Of a DNA stretch of 10,341 nt, positions 1 through 6,897 are shown one piece after another. The position numbers and the translations under genes were made by a program. The notes under the pieces were generated by a model that was given only the letters and a program-made list of their open reading frames with translations, was not told where the DNA came from and ran no database searches. The stretch is from Erysipelothrix rhusiopathiae. GTDB taxonomy: Bacteria > Bacillota_I > Bacilli_A > Erysipelotrichales > Erysipelotrichaceae. Position 1 is the stretch's first letter, and every line of letters begins with the position of its first letter. The DNA lies in the NCBI GenBank assembly GCA_902797585.1, contig CADBTK010000042.1, positions 1 through 10,341 on the forward strand, given 5' to 3'.

Positions 1-1418
1 ACACTTAAATCAAAGTAGTAATCCAATAAGTTTTTATATTGTTGGTAAAAGGCATCGAAAGTCTTAAAAGAGGATAAAGGCTTTAACTTTACTGGACCTG
101 CCTTATATTTTCCATCCATTGGGTCGATTCCTTCATTCATAGAAATCTGAAGAATTTTCAACAAATTCAATAATGTATTTGGCGTACCTACACTTTTTCC
201 TTGAATGACATATTCTCCACATCCAAATGGCACATATTGTTGGGCAACTTTCTTATCTACACCCATCGCATATTGAACCGCTGGAACATTGACATCATCG
301 TTATATAAAGTTGGATAGGTTGCTCCAGAAGCGATACAATCATAGGCCATCTCTTTGATATCTTGTGGTGTATGTTTATCGAATCTCAATGTAAATTGGG
401 GTTCTACAAAACGTGTATTTTTACATACTTCTAAACATAAACGCGTAAAGGTATCACAAGCTGCTTCATTTTCTCTTCCTTGACCACCTACAATAATTCG
501 CCCATTAACAGTAGTTCGTCTATTCTCTATCAACACCCACAAAGAATGAACCATGTCATAAGCTTGTTGCCAAGTAATGCGTTTGGCTTCTAAATCTCTT
601 TGTAAAAATGGTCCTAAGACAATATCTAAGCGTCCATAATTGATACATCCTGCCACTAATGCATATAACCAAAATAGTTGTAATGCTTGATGAAACGTTT
701 TTGGTTTATGATCACGAATATAAATAAGATCTTCTTTCATCCAAATCAATTGTTTTTGACGAGGAATACTTTCTTGTGAATAAACCTCATCAATCTTTTG
801 TACTTGATAATCAATCACTGTTTTAAACAATTCCATGGCTTGAATACTTTGTTCAATAAACTCATTGGATTCTTGTTGGGATAATAAATCAATAATCCCA
901 TTGATTCCACAATCAACCAATTTTTTATAGTCCAACATCATTCCACTCAGTCTTGCGGTAGCCATAAATGGATAAGTACAATCAATAAATCGACCCGTTG
1001 TATCGTCATTTAAAACATCTTGACAATAAATGGATTTCACATCATTTTCTTGCCAATAGTCATAGAGTAAATCCACTCGATTTTGTTGATCTAGTGGCAA
1101 TTGTTTTTGAAATTTACGCAATTCATGAAAGACACAATAATGTCCGACTCCGCCGATGCTGGTGACACTACCAAAACCAATCGGTAAAAACTCCAATCTT
1201 CCAGCAATCAAATCATTTTTTTGGATCTTGGCAAACATCTTTGGAAAGAGCACTTTTAAACAAGCCAATTCTCGCTTAGCTTTTTCTTGCGTGGAAAAGG
1301 AGGCATGTATACGTGTATACTCTTCCATAATTTCCAATTGTTCTAATAATGGTTTTTCACAAGGAATTCGTTGTGATACATTCACATTTTGTTCCCCTTC
1401 AATATTTATCCGTGCCAT
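1..1418 (-). CDS. Glycyl radical enzyme (pyruvate formate-lyase superfamily), uncharacterised class, C-terminus cut off
   Basis: An open frame with no stop runs from an ATG at 1418 off the left edge, giving 472 residues of a family whose members are usually about 750-850 long. The start is set by AGGAG at 1432-1428, 9 bases upstream. Family hallmarks seen in order: DLIAGR near the N-terminus, GRLDIVLGPFLQRDLE, the glycine motif IVGGQGRENEAACDTF, EPQFTLRFDKHTP, YNDDVNVPA, and the thiyl-radical loop PFGCGEY with Cys400 and Glu402. In dehydratase-like family members such as glycerol dehydratase and choline lyase the loop reads GCVE, with Cys carrying the radical and Glu acting as general base; here Val is Gly and a Tyr follows. 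True pyruvate formate-lyase has two adjacent Cys, so this is not PFL. The C-terminal glycyl radical loop (RVxG type) and any radical-SAM activase lie outside the window. Substrate unknown. The enzyme would act in the cytoplasm without oxygen. Confidence 0.88.
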   Translation of the reverse strand, partial: MARINIEGEQNVNVSQRIPCEKPLLEQLEIMEEYTRIHASFSTQEKAKRELACLKVLFPKMFAKIQKNDLIAGRLEFLPIGFGSVTSIGGVGHYCVFHELRKFQKQLPLDQQNRVDLLYDYWQENDVKSIYCQDVLNDDTTGRFIDCTYPFMATARLSGMMLDYKKLVDCGINGIIDLLSQQESNEFIEQSIQAMELFKTVIDYQVQKIDEVYSQESIPRQKQLIWMKEDLIYIRDHKPKTFHQALQLFWLYALVAGCINYGRLDIVLGPFLQRDLEAKRITWQQAYDMVHSLWVLIENRRTTVNGRIIVGGQGRENEAACDTFTRLCLEVCKNTRFVEPQFTLRFDKHTPQDIKEMAYDCIASGATYPTLYNDDVNVPAVQYAMGVDKKVAQQYVPFGCGEYVIQGKSVGTPNTLLNLLKILQISMNEGIDPMDGKYKAGPVKLKPLSSFKTFDAFYQQYKNLLDYYFDLS

Positions 1419-1438
1419 ATACCTTTTCTCCTATTTTC

Positions 1439-1466
1439 ATTATATCTTCAAAACGTTCACAGTCAA
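1439..1466 (-). promoter_or_regulatory. Housekeeping promoter of the glycyl radical enzyme gene
   Basis: Read on the minus strand, TTGACT (1466-1461) and a perfect TATAAT (1444-1439) are separated by 16 bases. The predicted start of transcription is near 1432, which leaves a leader of only about 14 bases beginning at the AGGAG ribosome binding site. The promoter lies just beyond the pyk terminator, so the gene is probably transcribed independently of pfkA-pyk. Confidence 0.72.
1448..1461. promoter_or_regulatory. Cre-like CcpA site inside the promoter spacer
   Basis: The plus strand reads TCAAAACGTTCACA. Against the Gram-positive catabolite-response consensus TGNAANCGNWNNCW it has a single mismatch, C for G at position 2. 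It keeps the central CG and the CA end. It fills almost the whole gap between the -35 and -10 boxes of the glycyl radical enzyme promoter, where bound CcpA is known to block RNA polymerase. The match is degenerate and AT-rich DNA yields chance hits, so this is tentative. Confidence 0.4.
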
Positions 1467-1480
1467 TCAACTTCGTTCAC
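1454..1480. repeat. Direct repeat of CGTTCAC, 20-base period
   Basis: CGTTCAC occurs at 1454-1460 and 1474-1480, exactly 20 bases apart, or about two helical turns. The copies flank the -35 box (1461-1466) of the glycyl radical enzyme promoter on both sides. Such phasing is typical of operators that bind a dimer on one face of the DNA. The copy at 1454 is also part of the cre-like site. The regulator is not identifiable here. Confidence 0.4.
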
Positions 1481-1498
1481 TTTGTGTCATGTCAAACC

Positions 1499-1525
1499 AA
1501 AAGAAAACCAGTCTTTCGACTGGTT
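1499..1525 (-). terminator. Rho-independent terminator of the pfkA-pyk operon
   Basis: On the minus strand an 8-bp perfect stem AACCAGTC/GACTGGTT (1525-1506) closes a GAAA tetraloop and is followed by TTCTTTT. The stem starts one base after the pyk stop codon. The stable tetraloop and T-rich tail make this a convincing intrinsic terminator. Confidence 0.85.
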
Positions 1526-1526
1526 C

Positions 1527-2939
1527 TTATAGTTTTTCAATACGCATCATATTTGTGTTTCCAGATCCTACAGGGTATCCAGCAACAACAATGATGTAAT
1601 CTCCAGGGTGGCATCCGTGCGCTAAGGCAACGTTACGAGCCAACTCTGTATCATTTTGTTGAGAGTTTTGGAATGAAGAAACAACTGGACAAACTCCAAA
1701 TACATTCAACAAACTACGTTGTGTTACTTCATCGAAACATACGGCCAATACCGGAGCAATTGGACGGAATTTTGCTAAACGACGAGCAGAGTTCCCTCTT
1801 TGTGTAAAGGCAACAATGCATTTAATATCAATTGCTAAAGATGTTTCAGCAGCTGAAATACCAATGGCATCTTCCAATGTACGTTTAGATGTTTTAATTT
1901 CTTGATTCAAACGGTCTTCATAAGGAATCATTGGTTCAATTGCTGTGGCAATGTAGTTCATAGTCTTAACTGACTCTTCTGGATACATACCCGCTGCACT
2001 TTCCCCAGATAACATAATGGCATCAGTACCATCCATGATTGCGTTGGCAACATCACTTGCTTCAGCACGAGTTGGACGTGGATTTCCTTGCATACTTTCT
2101 AACATGTGAGTGGCAGTAATAACTGGTTTCCCTAATTCATTGGCAATAGAGATAATTTTCTTTTGGTAAATTGGCACCAATTGTAAAGATACATCTACCC
2201 CTAAATCACCACGGGCAACCATAACACCATCACTGACTTCTAAGATGTCACGTAAGTTATCGAAACCTTCTTGGTTTTCGATCTTTGGAATGACTTGGAT
2301 CGCATCTTTGTTTTCATCAGCTAATAATGCTTTTACAGCTAATACATCTTCTCTACGACGAGTGAAACTTGCCGCAATAAAGTCTACATCATTTTGTGCT
2401 CCAAAACGAATATCTGCTTCATCTTTTTCAGATAAGAATGGCATACTTAGAATAATACCTGGTAAGTTACACCCTTTACGACTCTTTAGTTCATGTGGGT
2501 TTTCTACAGTACCAGTTAATACATCTGGTTGAACATCGGTAAATGTAATTTTCATTTTCCCATCGTCAACCAAAATATAATCTCCGACTTTTACATCGTT
2601 AAATACTTCTGGACAATTTAAAGTAAAACGTTCTTTATTACCTAGAACTTGTTCTTTTACTAATTGAACTGTATCTCCTTGTTCAAAGGAAGCACTTCCT
2701 CCTTCGAATTCACCAATACGAATTTCTGGCCCTTTTGTATCCAATAAAATCGCAACTGGTTTATTCAATTCTTTTGATACTTCACGAATTCGATCAATAC
2801 GTGTTTTATGTTCTTGGTAATCCCCGTGAGAGAAATTCAAACGAGCTACATTCATTCCTGCTTTTACCAATTTGGTAATCATTTCTTTTGACTCACTGGC
2901 AGGCCCAATGGTACATACAATTTTTGTTTTTCTATACAT
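1527..2939 (-). CDS. pyk: Pyruvate kinase
   Basis: Makes pyruvate and ATP from phosphoenolpyruvate and ADP, the last step of glycolysis, in the cytoplasm. The protein is 470 residues, the usual short bacterial form without the extra C-terminal PEP-utiliser-like domain of Bacillus enzymes. An in-frame TTG at 2945 lies one base from the ribosome binding site; the ATG at 2939 sits 7 bases from AGGA (2950-2947) and is preferred. Visible motifs: KIVCTIGPAS, NFSHGDY, LLDTKGPEIR (the Glu associated with K+-dependent enzymes), catalytic Lys219 and metal ligand Glu221 in IPKIENQEG, Asp245 in ARGDLG, Thr277, and NPRPTRAEASDVANA. Oddities: the usual TATQML reads TATHML (His278), and the residues after GDLGV are SLQLVP where relatives have an acidic pair. 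It lies 20 bases downstream of pfkA and is probably cotranscribed. Confidence 0.97.
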   Translation of the reverse strand: MYRKTKIVCTIGPASESKEMITKLVKAGMNVARLNFSHGDYQEHKTRIDRIREVSKELNKPVAILLDTKGPEIRIGEFEGGSASFEQGDTVQLVKEQVLGNKERFTLNCPEVFNDVKVGDYILVDDGKMKITFTDVQPDVLTGTVENPHELKSRKGCNLPGIILSMPFLSEKDEADIRFGAQNDVDFIAASFTRRREDVLAVKALLADENKDAIQVIPKIENQEGFDNLRDILEVSDGVMVARGDLGVDVSLQLVPIYQKKIISIANELGKPVITATHMLESMQGNPRPTRAEASDVANAIMDGTDAIMLSGESAAGMYPEESVKTMNYIATAIEPMIPYEDRLNQEIKTSKRTLEDAIGISAAETSLAIDIKCIVAFTQRGNSARRLAKFRPIAPVLAVCFDEVTQRSLLNVFGVCPVVSSFQNSQQNDTELARNVALAHGCHPGDYIIVVAGYPVGSGNTNMMRIEKL

Positions 2940-2959
2940 AATCAATTCCTTTTCCTTTT

Positions 2960-3922
2960 TTATACTAAATCTTCAAACAAACGCAACATCGGTTTGGATG
3001 GATCTGCTTGCATTGTTAATGCTTCTTCAATTGGGATTGCCACAATTTCATTGTTTTGGTATCCCACGCATAGACCACCACGTCCTTTTTCGAGGCAGTC
3101 AATAGCCGCTTTCCCTAAACGACTCGCTAATACTCGATCAAATGGCACAGGAGCTCCACCCCTTTGAATATGCCCCAAGATGGTTGCACGCGCAGCAAAT
3201 TGTGTTTCATCGCTAATACGTTTAGCCAATTTGTGGACATCTCCCATTTTCTCGCTAATAATCACAATCGCATGATCTTTCTTACGAATGTAATGAAGAT
3301 CATTTAATTGTTGGATGATACGGTCTTCGTTATATCCTGTTGAACGAGTAACTAAGACTTCTGCTCCACAAGAAATAGCCGTAGATACCGCTAAATCATC
3401 ACAGCGGTTTCCCATTACTTCCACAATCGAGCATCGGTGGTGAGAACTGGATGTATCTCGTAGTTTATCCACACATTCTACCGCTGTGTTCACCGCTGTT
3501 TGATACCCAATTGTATATTGGGTACTGGCAATATCGTTATCAATGGTTCCTGGAATACCCACACATTGGATCCCCATTTTTGTTAGGCTCAAGGCTCCTC
3601 TGTATGTTCCGTCTCCACCAATGGTAACAAGTGCTTCAATCCCGTATTGTTCTAGAACTTCAACAGCTTTTTTACGAACTTCATACTCTTCAAATTCTTT
3701 TAAACGGGCACTTCCTAAAAATGTTCCTCCACGGTTTAGAATGCTGCTGACCGAATCAATTCCCAATGGAAAAATATCTCCATCAACCAATCCTTTGTAT
3801 CCATGTCGGATTCCATAAACTTCCATTCCTCTGGCAATTGCCACACGTGTAACAGCACGAATTGCTGCGTTCATTCCTGGCGAATCTCCCCCAGAAGTAA
3901 GGACTCCAATTTTCTTGATCAT
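2960..3922 (-). CDS. pfkA: ATP-dependent 6-phosphofructokinase
   Basis: Phosphorylates fructose 6-phosphate to fructose 1,6-bisphosphate, the committed step of glycolysis. It has 320 residues, matching the E. coli and Bacillus enzymes and colinear with them. The ATG at 3922 is chosen because a full AGGAGGTG (3936-3929) precedes it by 8 bases after the core; an upstream in-frame GTG at 3931 is part of that ribosome binding site. Motifs: nucleotide-binding GVLTSGGDSPGMN, GTFLGSAR, GGDGTYRGA, catalytic Asp128 in GTIDND, and HIQRGG with the substrate His and Arg. Allosteric-site residues Arg22, Arg26 and the DTSSSH Arg are present, so ADP/PEP control is likely. Oddity: the substrate loop MGR reads MGNRCDDLA, with Asn172 where E. 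coli has Arg (codon AAC at 3409-3407). It is first gene of the pfkA-pyk operon. Confidence 0.97.
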   Translation of the reverse strand: MIKKIGVLTSGGDSPGMNAAIRAVTRVAIARGMEVYGIRHGYKGLVDGDIFPLGIDSVSSILNRGGTFLGSARLKEFEEYEVRKKAVEVLEQYGIEALVTIGGDGTYRGALSLTKMGIQCVGIPGTIDNDIASTQYTIGYQTAVNTAVECVDKLRDTSSSHHRCSIVEVMGNRCDDLAVSTAISCGAEVLVTRSTGYNEDRIIQQLNDLHYIRKKDHAIVIISEKMGDVHKLAKRISDETQFAARATILGHIQRGGAPVPFDRVLASRLGKAAIDCLEKGRGGLCVGYQNNEIVAIPIEEALTMQADPSKPMLRLFEDLV

Positions 3923-3962
3923 GGAATTCACCTCCTGTGATCATCCTTTAAAAACTTTTTAC

Positions 3963-3990
3963 ATTATATTACAAACTTGTTAGGTGTCAA
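3963..3990 (-). promoter_or_regulatory. Promoter of the pfkA-pyk operon
   Basis: On the minus strand a perfect TTGACA (3990-3985), a 16-base spacer and a perfect TATAAT (3968-3963) form a consensus housekeeping promoter. Transcription should begin near 3956, giving a leader of about 34 bases that contains the AGGAGGTG site. Confidence 0.9.
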
Positions 3991-4003
3991 TATGTAATCT
4001 AAG

Positions 4004-4017
4004 TGAAAACGGTGCCA
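4004..4017. promoter_or_regulatory. Catabolite-response element (cre) for CcpA upstream of pfkA
   Basis: TGAAAACGGTGCCA fits every fixed position of TGNAANCGNWNNCW; only the optional leading W is missed (G at 4003). Its centre is about 54 bases upstream of the predicted pfkA start and clear of the -35 box. Upstream cre sites at such distances activate, as known for Bacillus ackA and for the Lactococcus pfk-pyk-ldh operon. I infer CcpA activation of glycolysis. An effect on the divergent acyltransferase gene is possible but less clear. Confidence 0.65.
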
Positions 4018-4073
4018 CTTTGTCATTTTTTTCACAATTCCATATTTTTTTATTCAGAAAGACAAACAATATC

Positions 4074-4101
4074 TTGTTTCTATCACTATAAATGATAGAA
4101 T
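4074..4101 (+). promoter_or_regulatory. Possible promoter of the acyltransferase operon
   Basis: TTGTTT (4074-4079), a 16-base spacer and TAGAAT (4096-4101) preceded by TG (an extended -10). It is the best plus-strand candidate in the 194-base divergent region. Weakness: transcription would start near 4108, leaving only about 9 bases before the ATG and cutting into the AAAGGT ribosome binding site at 4105-4110, so the true promoter may lie upstream. Confidence 0.35.
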
Positions 4102-4116
4102 AAAAAAGGTAAATTT

Positions 4117-5541
4117 ATGGTATTTTCAAGCTTATTATTCGTCTTTGCGTTTTTCGCATTGCAGATGATGGTCTACTTACTGGTAGATGATGAAAAAAAG
4201 AACAAAGTATTGCTAGGGTTCTCCCTAGTATTTTATGCATGGGGGGGTCCACGCTACATCTTTCTTTTGTTAATTGATACCTTTGCCTCATGGTTTTTCG
4301 CCCTACAAATACACCAACACAAGAAAAAAAGCGATAAGAAGCTTTTCTTGCTTGGAGAATGTTTGGTTGTATTAGGGCTTTTATTTATTTTCAAATACAC
4401 AACTTTTATACTCGGAACCACAAATGCTCTCTTTAATTTTCCAAAAGTAGTTCCTAATATCGTATTACCAATCGGTATCTCTTTCTATACTTTCCAATTA
4501 TTATCTTATGTCATTGATGTTTACCGTGGACATGTCGCTCCACAAAAACATTTTTGGAAACTATTATTATATTCTAGTTTATTTCACCAATGTATTGCCG
4601 GTCCTATTGTCCGTTACGAAACTGTCGCCAACGAAATAGATCATCGAAAAGTCAATTGGAATGATATCTATTATGGTGTACGTCGCTTCAGTATTGGTTT
4701 AGCTAAAAAAGCACTGCTTGCTAATGGTTGTGCCAGTGTTGCTGATACTTTATTGCCAAGTGGATTGGATGCCATTCATTCTCAAAGCGTCGTAGGATTA
4801 TGGTTCGGACTTTTATTCTATTCCTTACAAATCTATTTAGATTTTTCAGCATACTCTGATATGGCCATTGGTATGGGGCGTATGGTTGGTTTCCACTATT
4901 TGGAAAACTTTAACTATCCTTACCTAGCCGATAGTGTTCAAGATTTCTGGAGACGTTGGCATATATCATTAGGTTCTTTTTTCAGAGACTATGTTTATAT
5001 TCCCCTAGGAGGTTCCCGTTGTTCTGATCATTTAATTGTTCGAAATATGTTCATTGTTTGGTTATTAACTGGACTTTGGCACGGAGCGAACTGGAACTAT
5101 GTTTTATGGGGATTATACTTCTTTATATTCTTATACTTGGAACGTTTTGTCTTCCATATGAAACAATGGACAACCTTACGCAAACACTTATATGCATGTT
5201 CTGTTATCTATTTTGGGTGGTTATTATTCCGTCATGAAAATATGTCCGAAGCGATGGCTATTCTATTTGGATTGTTTGGAATTGGCGTGAAAGGATTCTT
5301 TGATATGAGTACACAATCCTTGTTATTGAGCAATTGTTTCTTCTTACCTATTAGCATGTTGGCATGTACTCCAATTTCTAAATATTTCCGCAGCCTTCTA
5401 CACTACGGAGCCAAAAAGAATCAATTAATATTCATCATTTACAACGCAACAGAAGTTATTCTTCCTCCATTGTTACTAATATTAGCTGTACTTGCATTAA
5501 TTGGAGATAGTTATAATCCATTCTTATACTTCCAATTCTAG
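4117..5541 (+). CDS. MBOAT-family membrane O-acyltransferase (AlgI/DltB-like)
   Basis: A 474-residue multi-spanning membrane protein. Members move an acyl group, usually acetyl, across the membrane for attachment to an exported polymer. Seen: hydrophobic segments over most of the length; YAWGGPRYIFLL near residue 40; PIGISFYTFQLLSYVIDVYRG around 118-136; DFWRRWHISLGSFFRDYVYIPLGG with His282; and TGLWHGANWNYVLWG with the conserved catalytic-type His322. Length and motif order match AlgI/PatA-type proteins better than DltB, and no other dlt gene is present. The start ATG follows AAAGGT by 6 bases. A run of seven G (4241-4247) lies in the codons for Trp42-Gly-Gly. The gene for its DHHW partner begins 12 bases downstream, so the two form an operon. 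Substrate polymer unknown. Confidence 0.92.
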   Translation: MVFSSLLFVFAFFALQMMVYLLVDDEKKNKVLLGFSLVFYAWGGPRYIFLLLIDTFASWFFALQIHQHKKKSDKKLFLLGECLVVLGLLFIFKYTTFILGTTNALFNFPKVVPNIVLPIGISFYTFQLLSYVIDVYRGHVAPQKHFWKLLLYSSLFHQCIAGPIVRYETVANEIDHRKVNWNDIYYGVRRFSIGLAKKALLANGCASVADTLLPSGLDAIHSQSVVGLWFGLLFYSLQIYLDFSAYSDMAIGMGRMVGFHYLENFNYPYLADSVQDFWRRWHISLGSFFRDYVYIPLGGSRCSDHLIVRNMFIVWLLTGLWHGANWNYVLWGLYFFIFLYLERFVFHMKQWTTLRKHLYACSVIYFGWLLFRHENMSEAMAILFGLFGIGVKGFFDMSTQSLLLSNCFFLPISMLACTPISKYFRSLLHYGAKKNQLIFIIYNATEVILPPLLLILAVLALIGDSYNPFLYFQF

Positions 5542-5553
5542 AAAGGAGAAATT

Positions 5554-6855
5554 GTGAACCGAAAGAAACGTATCCTTTTACAAAAATCACGACGTATCAG
5601 TGTTTTAGTTTTTTCTATCCTAATGATATTAGGATGTTTTATTGGTGCTTTATTCTTTGTTCGACCAACCACTTCATCGGTTGAAAAACGGACATTAACG
5701 ACCTTCCCTTCATTTACTATTTCTTCCTTTTTAGATGGATCTTACTTTTCTCAAATATCTACTTGGTATGCTGATACATATCCAGGACGAGATACATTAA
5801 TCTCTATGAATTCGAAAGTAAAAGATACCTATGGAATTCAAGGTCAAACTATGATGGTAGGGGGTCAAACACAAAGCGATGATATTCCTGATGAAGCAAC
5901 ACAAGGAAAAACAAGAAAAAAGAAAAAAGCAGAAGTGCCTGACCAAACACAAATGCAAGAAGAAATGCAAAACCAAATCATGCAAGGTCTATATGTAGAG
6001 AATGGAGCCGCCTATGGTATGTACTACTTTACGCAAGAGGCAGCCGATACATATATCGATGGAATCAACAAAAGTGCCAAGAAATTAGATGGTACAACGA
6101 AAGTCTATTCCATCCTAGTTCCAAACAACTCTATTGTTTTAGATAAAAAATTACAAGATAAACTAGGAGGTTCCGACCAAGAAAAAGCCATCGATTACTA
6201 TATGGATTCTTATTCTGATAAAGTCGGAAAAGTGGATACTATCCAACGATTGAAAAAACATCGTGATGAATATTTATACTTTAAAACCGATCACCATTGG
6301 ACCGCTTTAGGTGCCTATTATGCCTACCAAGAATTCTGTGAAGTAAAAGGAATCAAAGCGCATAAATTGGATTATTATAAAACACAAAAGAGTTCTCCAT
6401 TTTTAGGAAGTTATTATGCAGAGCTTCAATTAGAGGATATGGAAAAAGATCCAGATAAAGTAATCGCATATATCCCAAAGGCAACCAATAAACTAACATT
6501 CTGGCGCGATGGAGTGAAATACGATGGAAATGTCATTACGTCTCCAGATCTCTGGGATGAGAATTCGCAATATATGCAATTTATACATGGAGACCAACCA
6601 TTAACAAAAATCACAAATAAAAAGATTAAGGATGGATCTAGTTGTGTTGTATTAAAAGAAAGTTACGGAAACTGTTTTGTGCCATTCTTAGTTGACCATT
6701 ATGAAACTGTGTATGTCATGGATTTCCGTTATACTGATGAAGATCCATATAAATTTTGTAAAGAAAAGAAAATCGATGACTTAATTGTCATCAATAACAT
6801 TCAAATCATTTCCAACAATGAAGTATCTACTGTAATTGGTGATATGATTTCTTAA
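5554..6855 (+). CDS. DHHW-family extracytoplasmic acetyltransferase partner (AlgJ/AlgX-like)
   Basis: The 433-residue protein has a basic N-terminus and one membrane segment at about residues 15-36, with the rest predicted outside the cell. Translation starts at GTG, with AAAGGAG (5542-5548) five bases upstream. The fold family is SGNH-like: the DHHW motif spans residues 246-249 and KESYGN contains Ser370; Asp246, His248 and Ser370 correspond in order to the Asp-x-His and Ser of AlgX. RTLTTFPSF and the region after it are also typical of DHHW proteins. Such proteins receive the acyl group moved by the MBOAT protein and place it on a polysaccharide. Oddity: residues about 105-145 form a hydrophilic Gln/Glu/Lys/Met-rich insert with RKKKK, probably a flexible linker. 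The polymer acetylated cannot be told from the sequence. Confidence 0.88.
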   Translation: MNRKKRILLQKSRRISVLVFSILMILGCFIGALFFVRPTTSSVEKRTLTTFPSFTISSFLDGSYFSQISTWYADTYPGRDTLISMNSKVKDTYGIQGQTMMVGGQTQSDDIPDEATQGKTRKKKKAEVPDQTQMQEEMQNQIMQGLYVENGAAYGMYYFTQEAADTYIDGINKSAKKLDGTTKVYSILVPNNSIVLDKKLQDKLGGSDQEKAIDYYMDSYSDKVGKVDTIQRLKKHRDEYLYFKTDHHWTALGAYYAYQEFCEVKGIKAHKLDYYKTQKSSPFLGSYYAELQLEDMEKDPDKVIAYIPKATNKLTFWRDGVKYDGNVITSPDLWDENSQYMQFIHGDQPLTKITNKKIKDGSSCVVLKESYGNCFVPFLVDHYETVYVMDFRYTDEDPYKFCKEKKIDDLIVINNIQIISNNEVSTVIGDMIS

Positions 6856-6897
6856 AAAAAGCGAAGAGATGAATAGAATTCCCTCTCTTCGTTTTTA
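6856..6897. terminator. Bidirectional intrinsic terminator between convergent genes
   Basis: CGAAGAGA (6862-6869) pairs with TCTCTTCG (6884-6891), and the loop holds a small inner hairpin GAAT-AGA-ATTC. A7 precedes the stem and T5 follows it, so the structure has a T-tail on both strands. It sits between the stop codons of the DHHW gene and the convergent transporter gene and can serve both. Confidence 0.85.

Noticed and set aside
1487..1496. TGTCATGTCA tandem 5-base repeat between pyk and the glycyl radical enzyme gene
   Set aside because: Too short to separate from chance and not placed at a promoter element.
1156..1599. Plus-strand open frame of 147 codons
   Set aside because: It overlaps the well-supported glycyl radical enzyme and pyk reading frames on the other strand, crosses the pyk terminator, and has no recognisable motif.
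2940..2945. Upstream TTG start for pyk
   Set aside because: It sits one base from the ribosome binding site; the ATG at 2939 has proper 7-base spacing and matches the family N-terminus.
4003..4035. Spaced dyad GTGAAAA / TTTTCAC in the divergent region
   Set aside because: The arms are AT-rich and far apart; one arm is part of the cre site, so the pairing is probably incidental.
4117..6855. D-alanylation (dlt) operon reading of the MBOAT gene
   Set aside because: No dltA, dltC or dltD is present, and the partner is a DHHW protein, which fits the AlgI/AlgJ-type O-acetylation pair instead.
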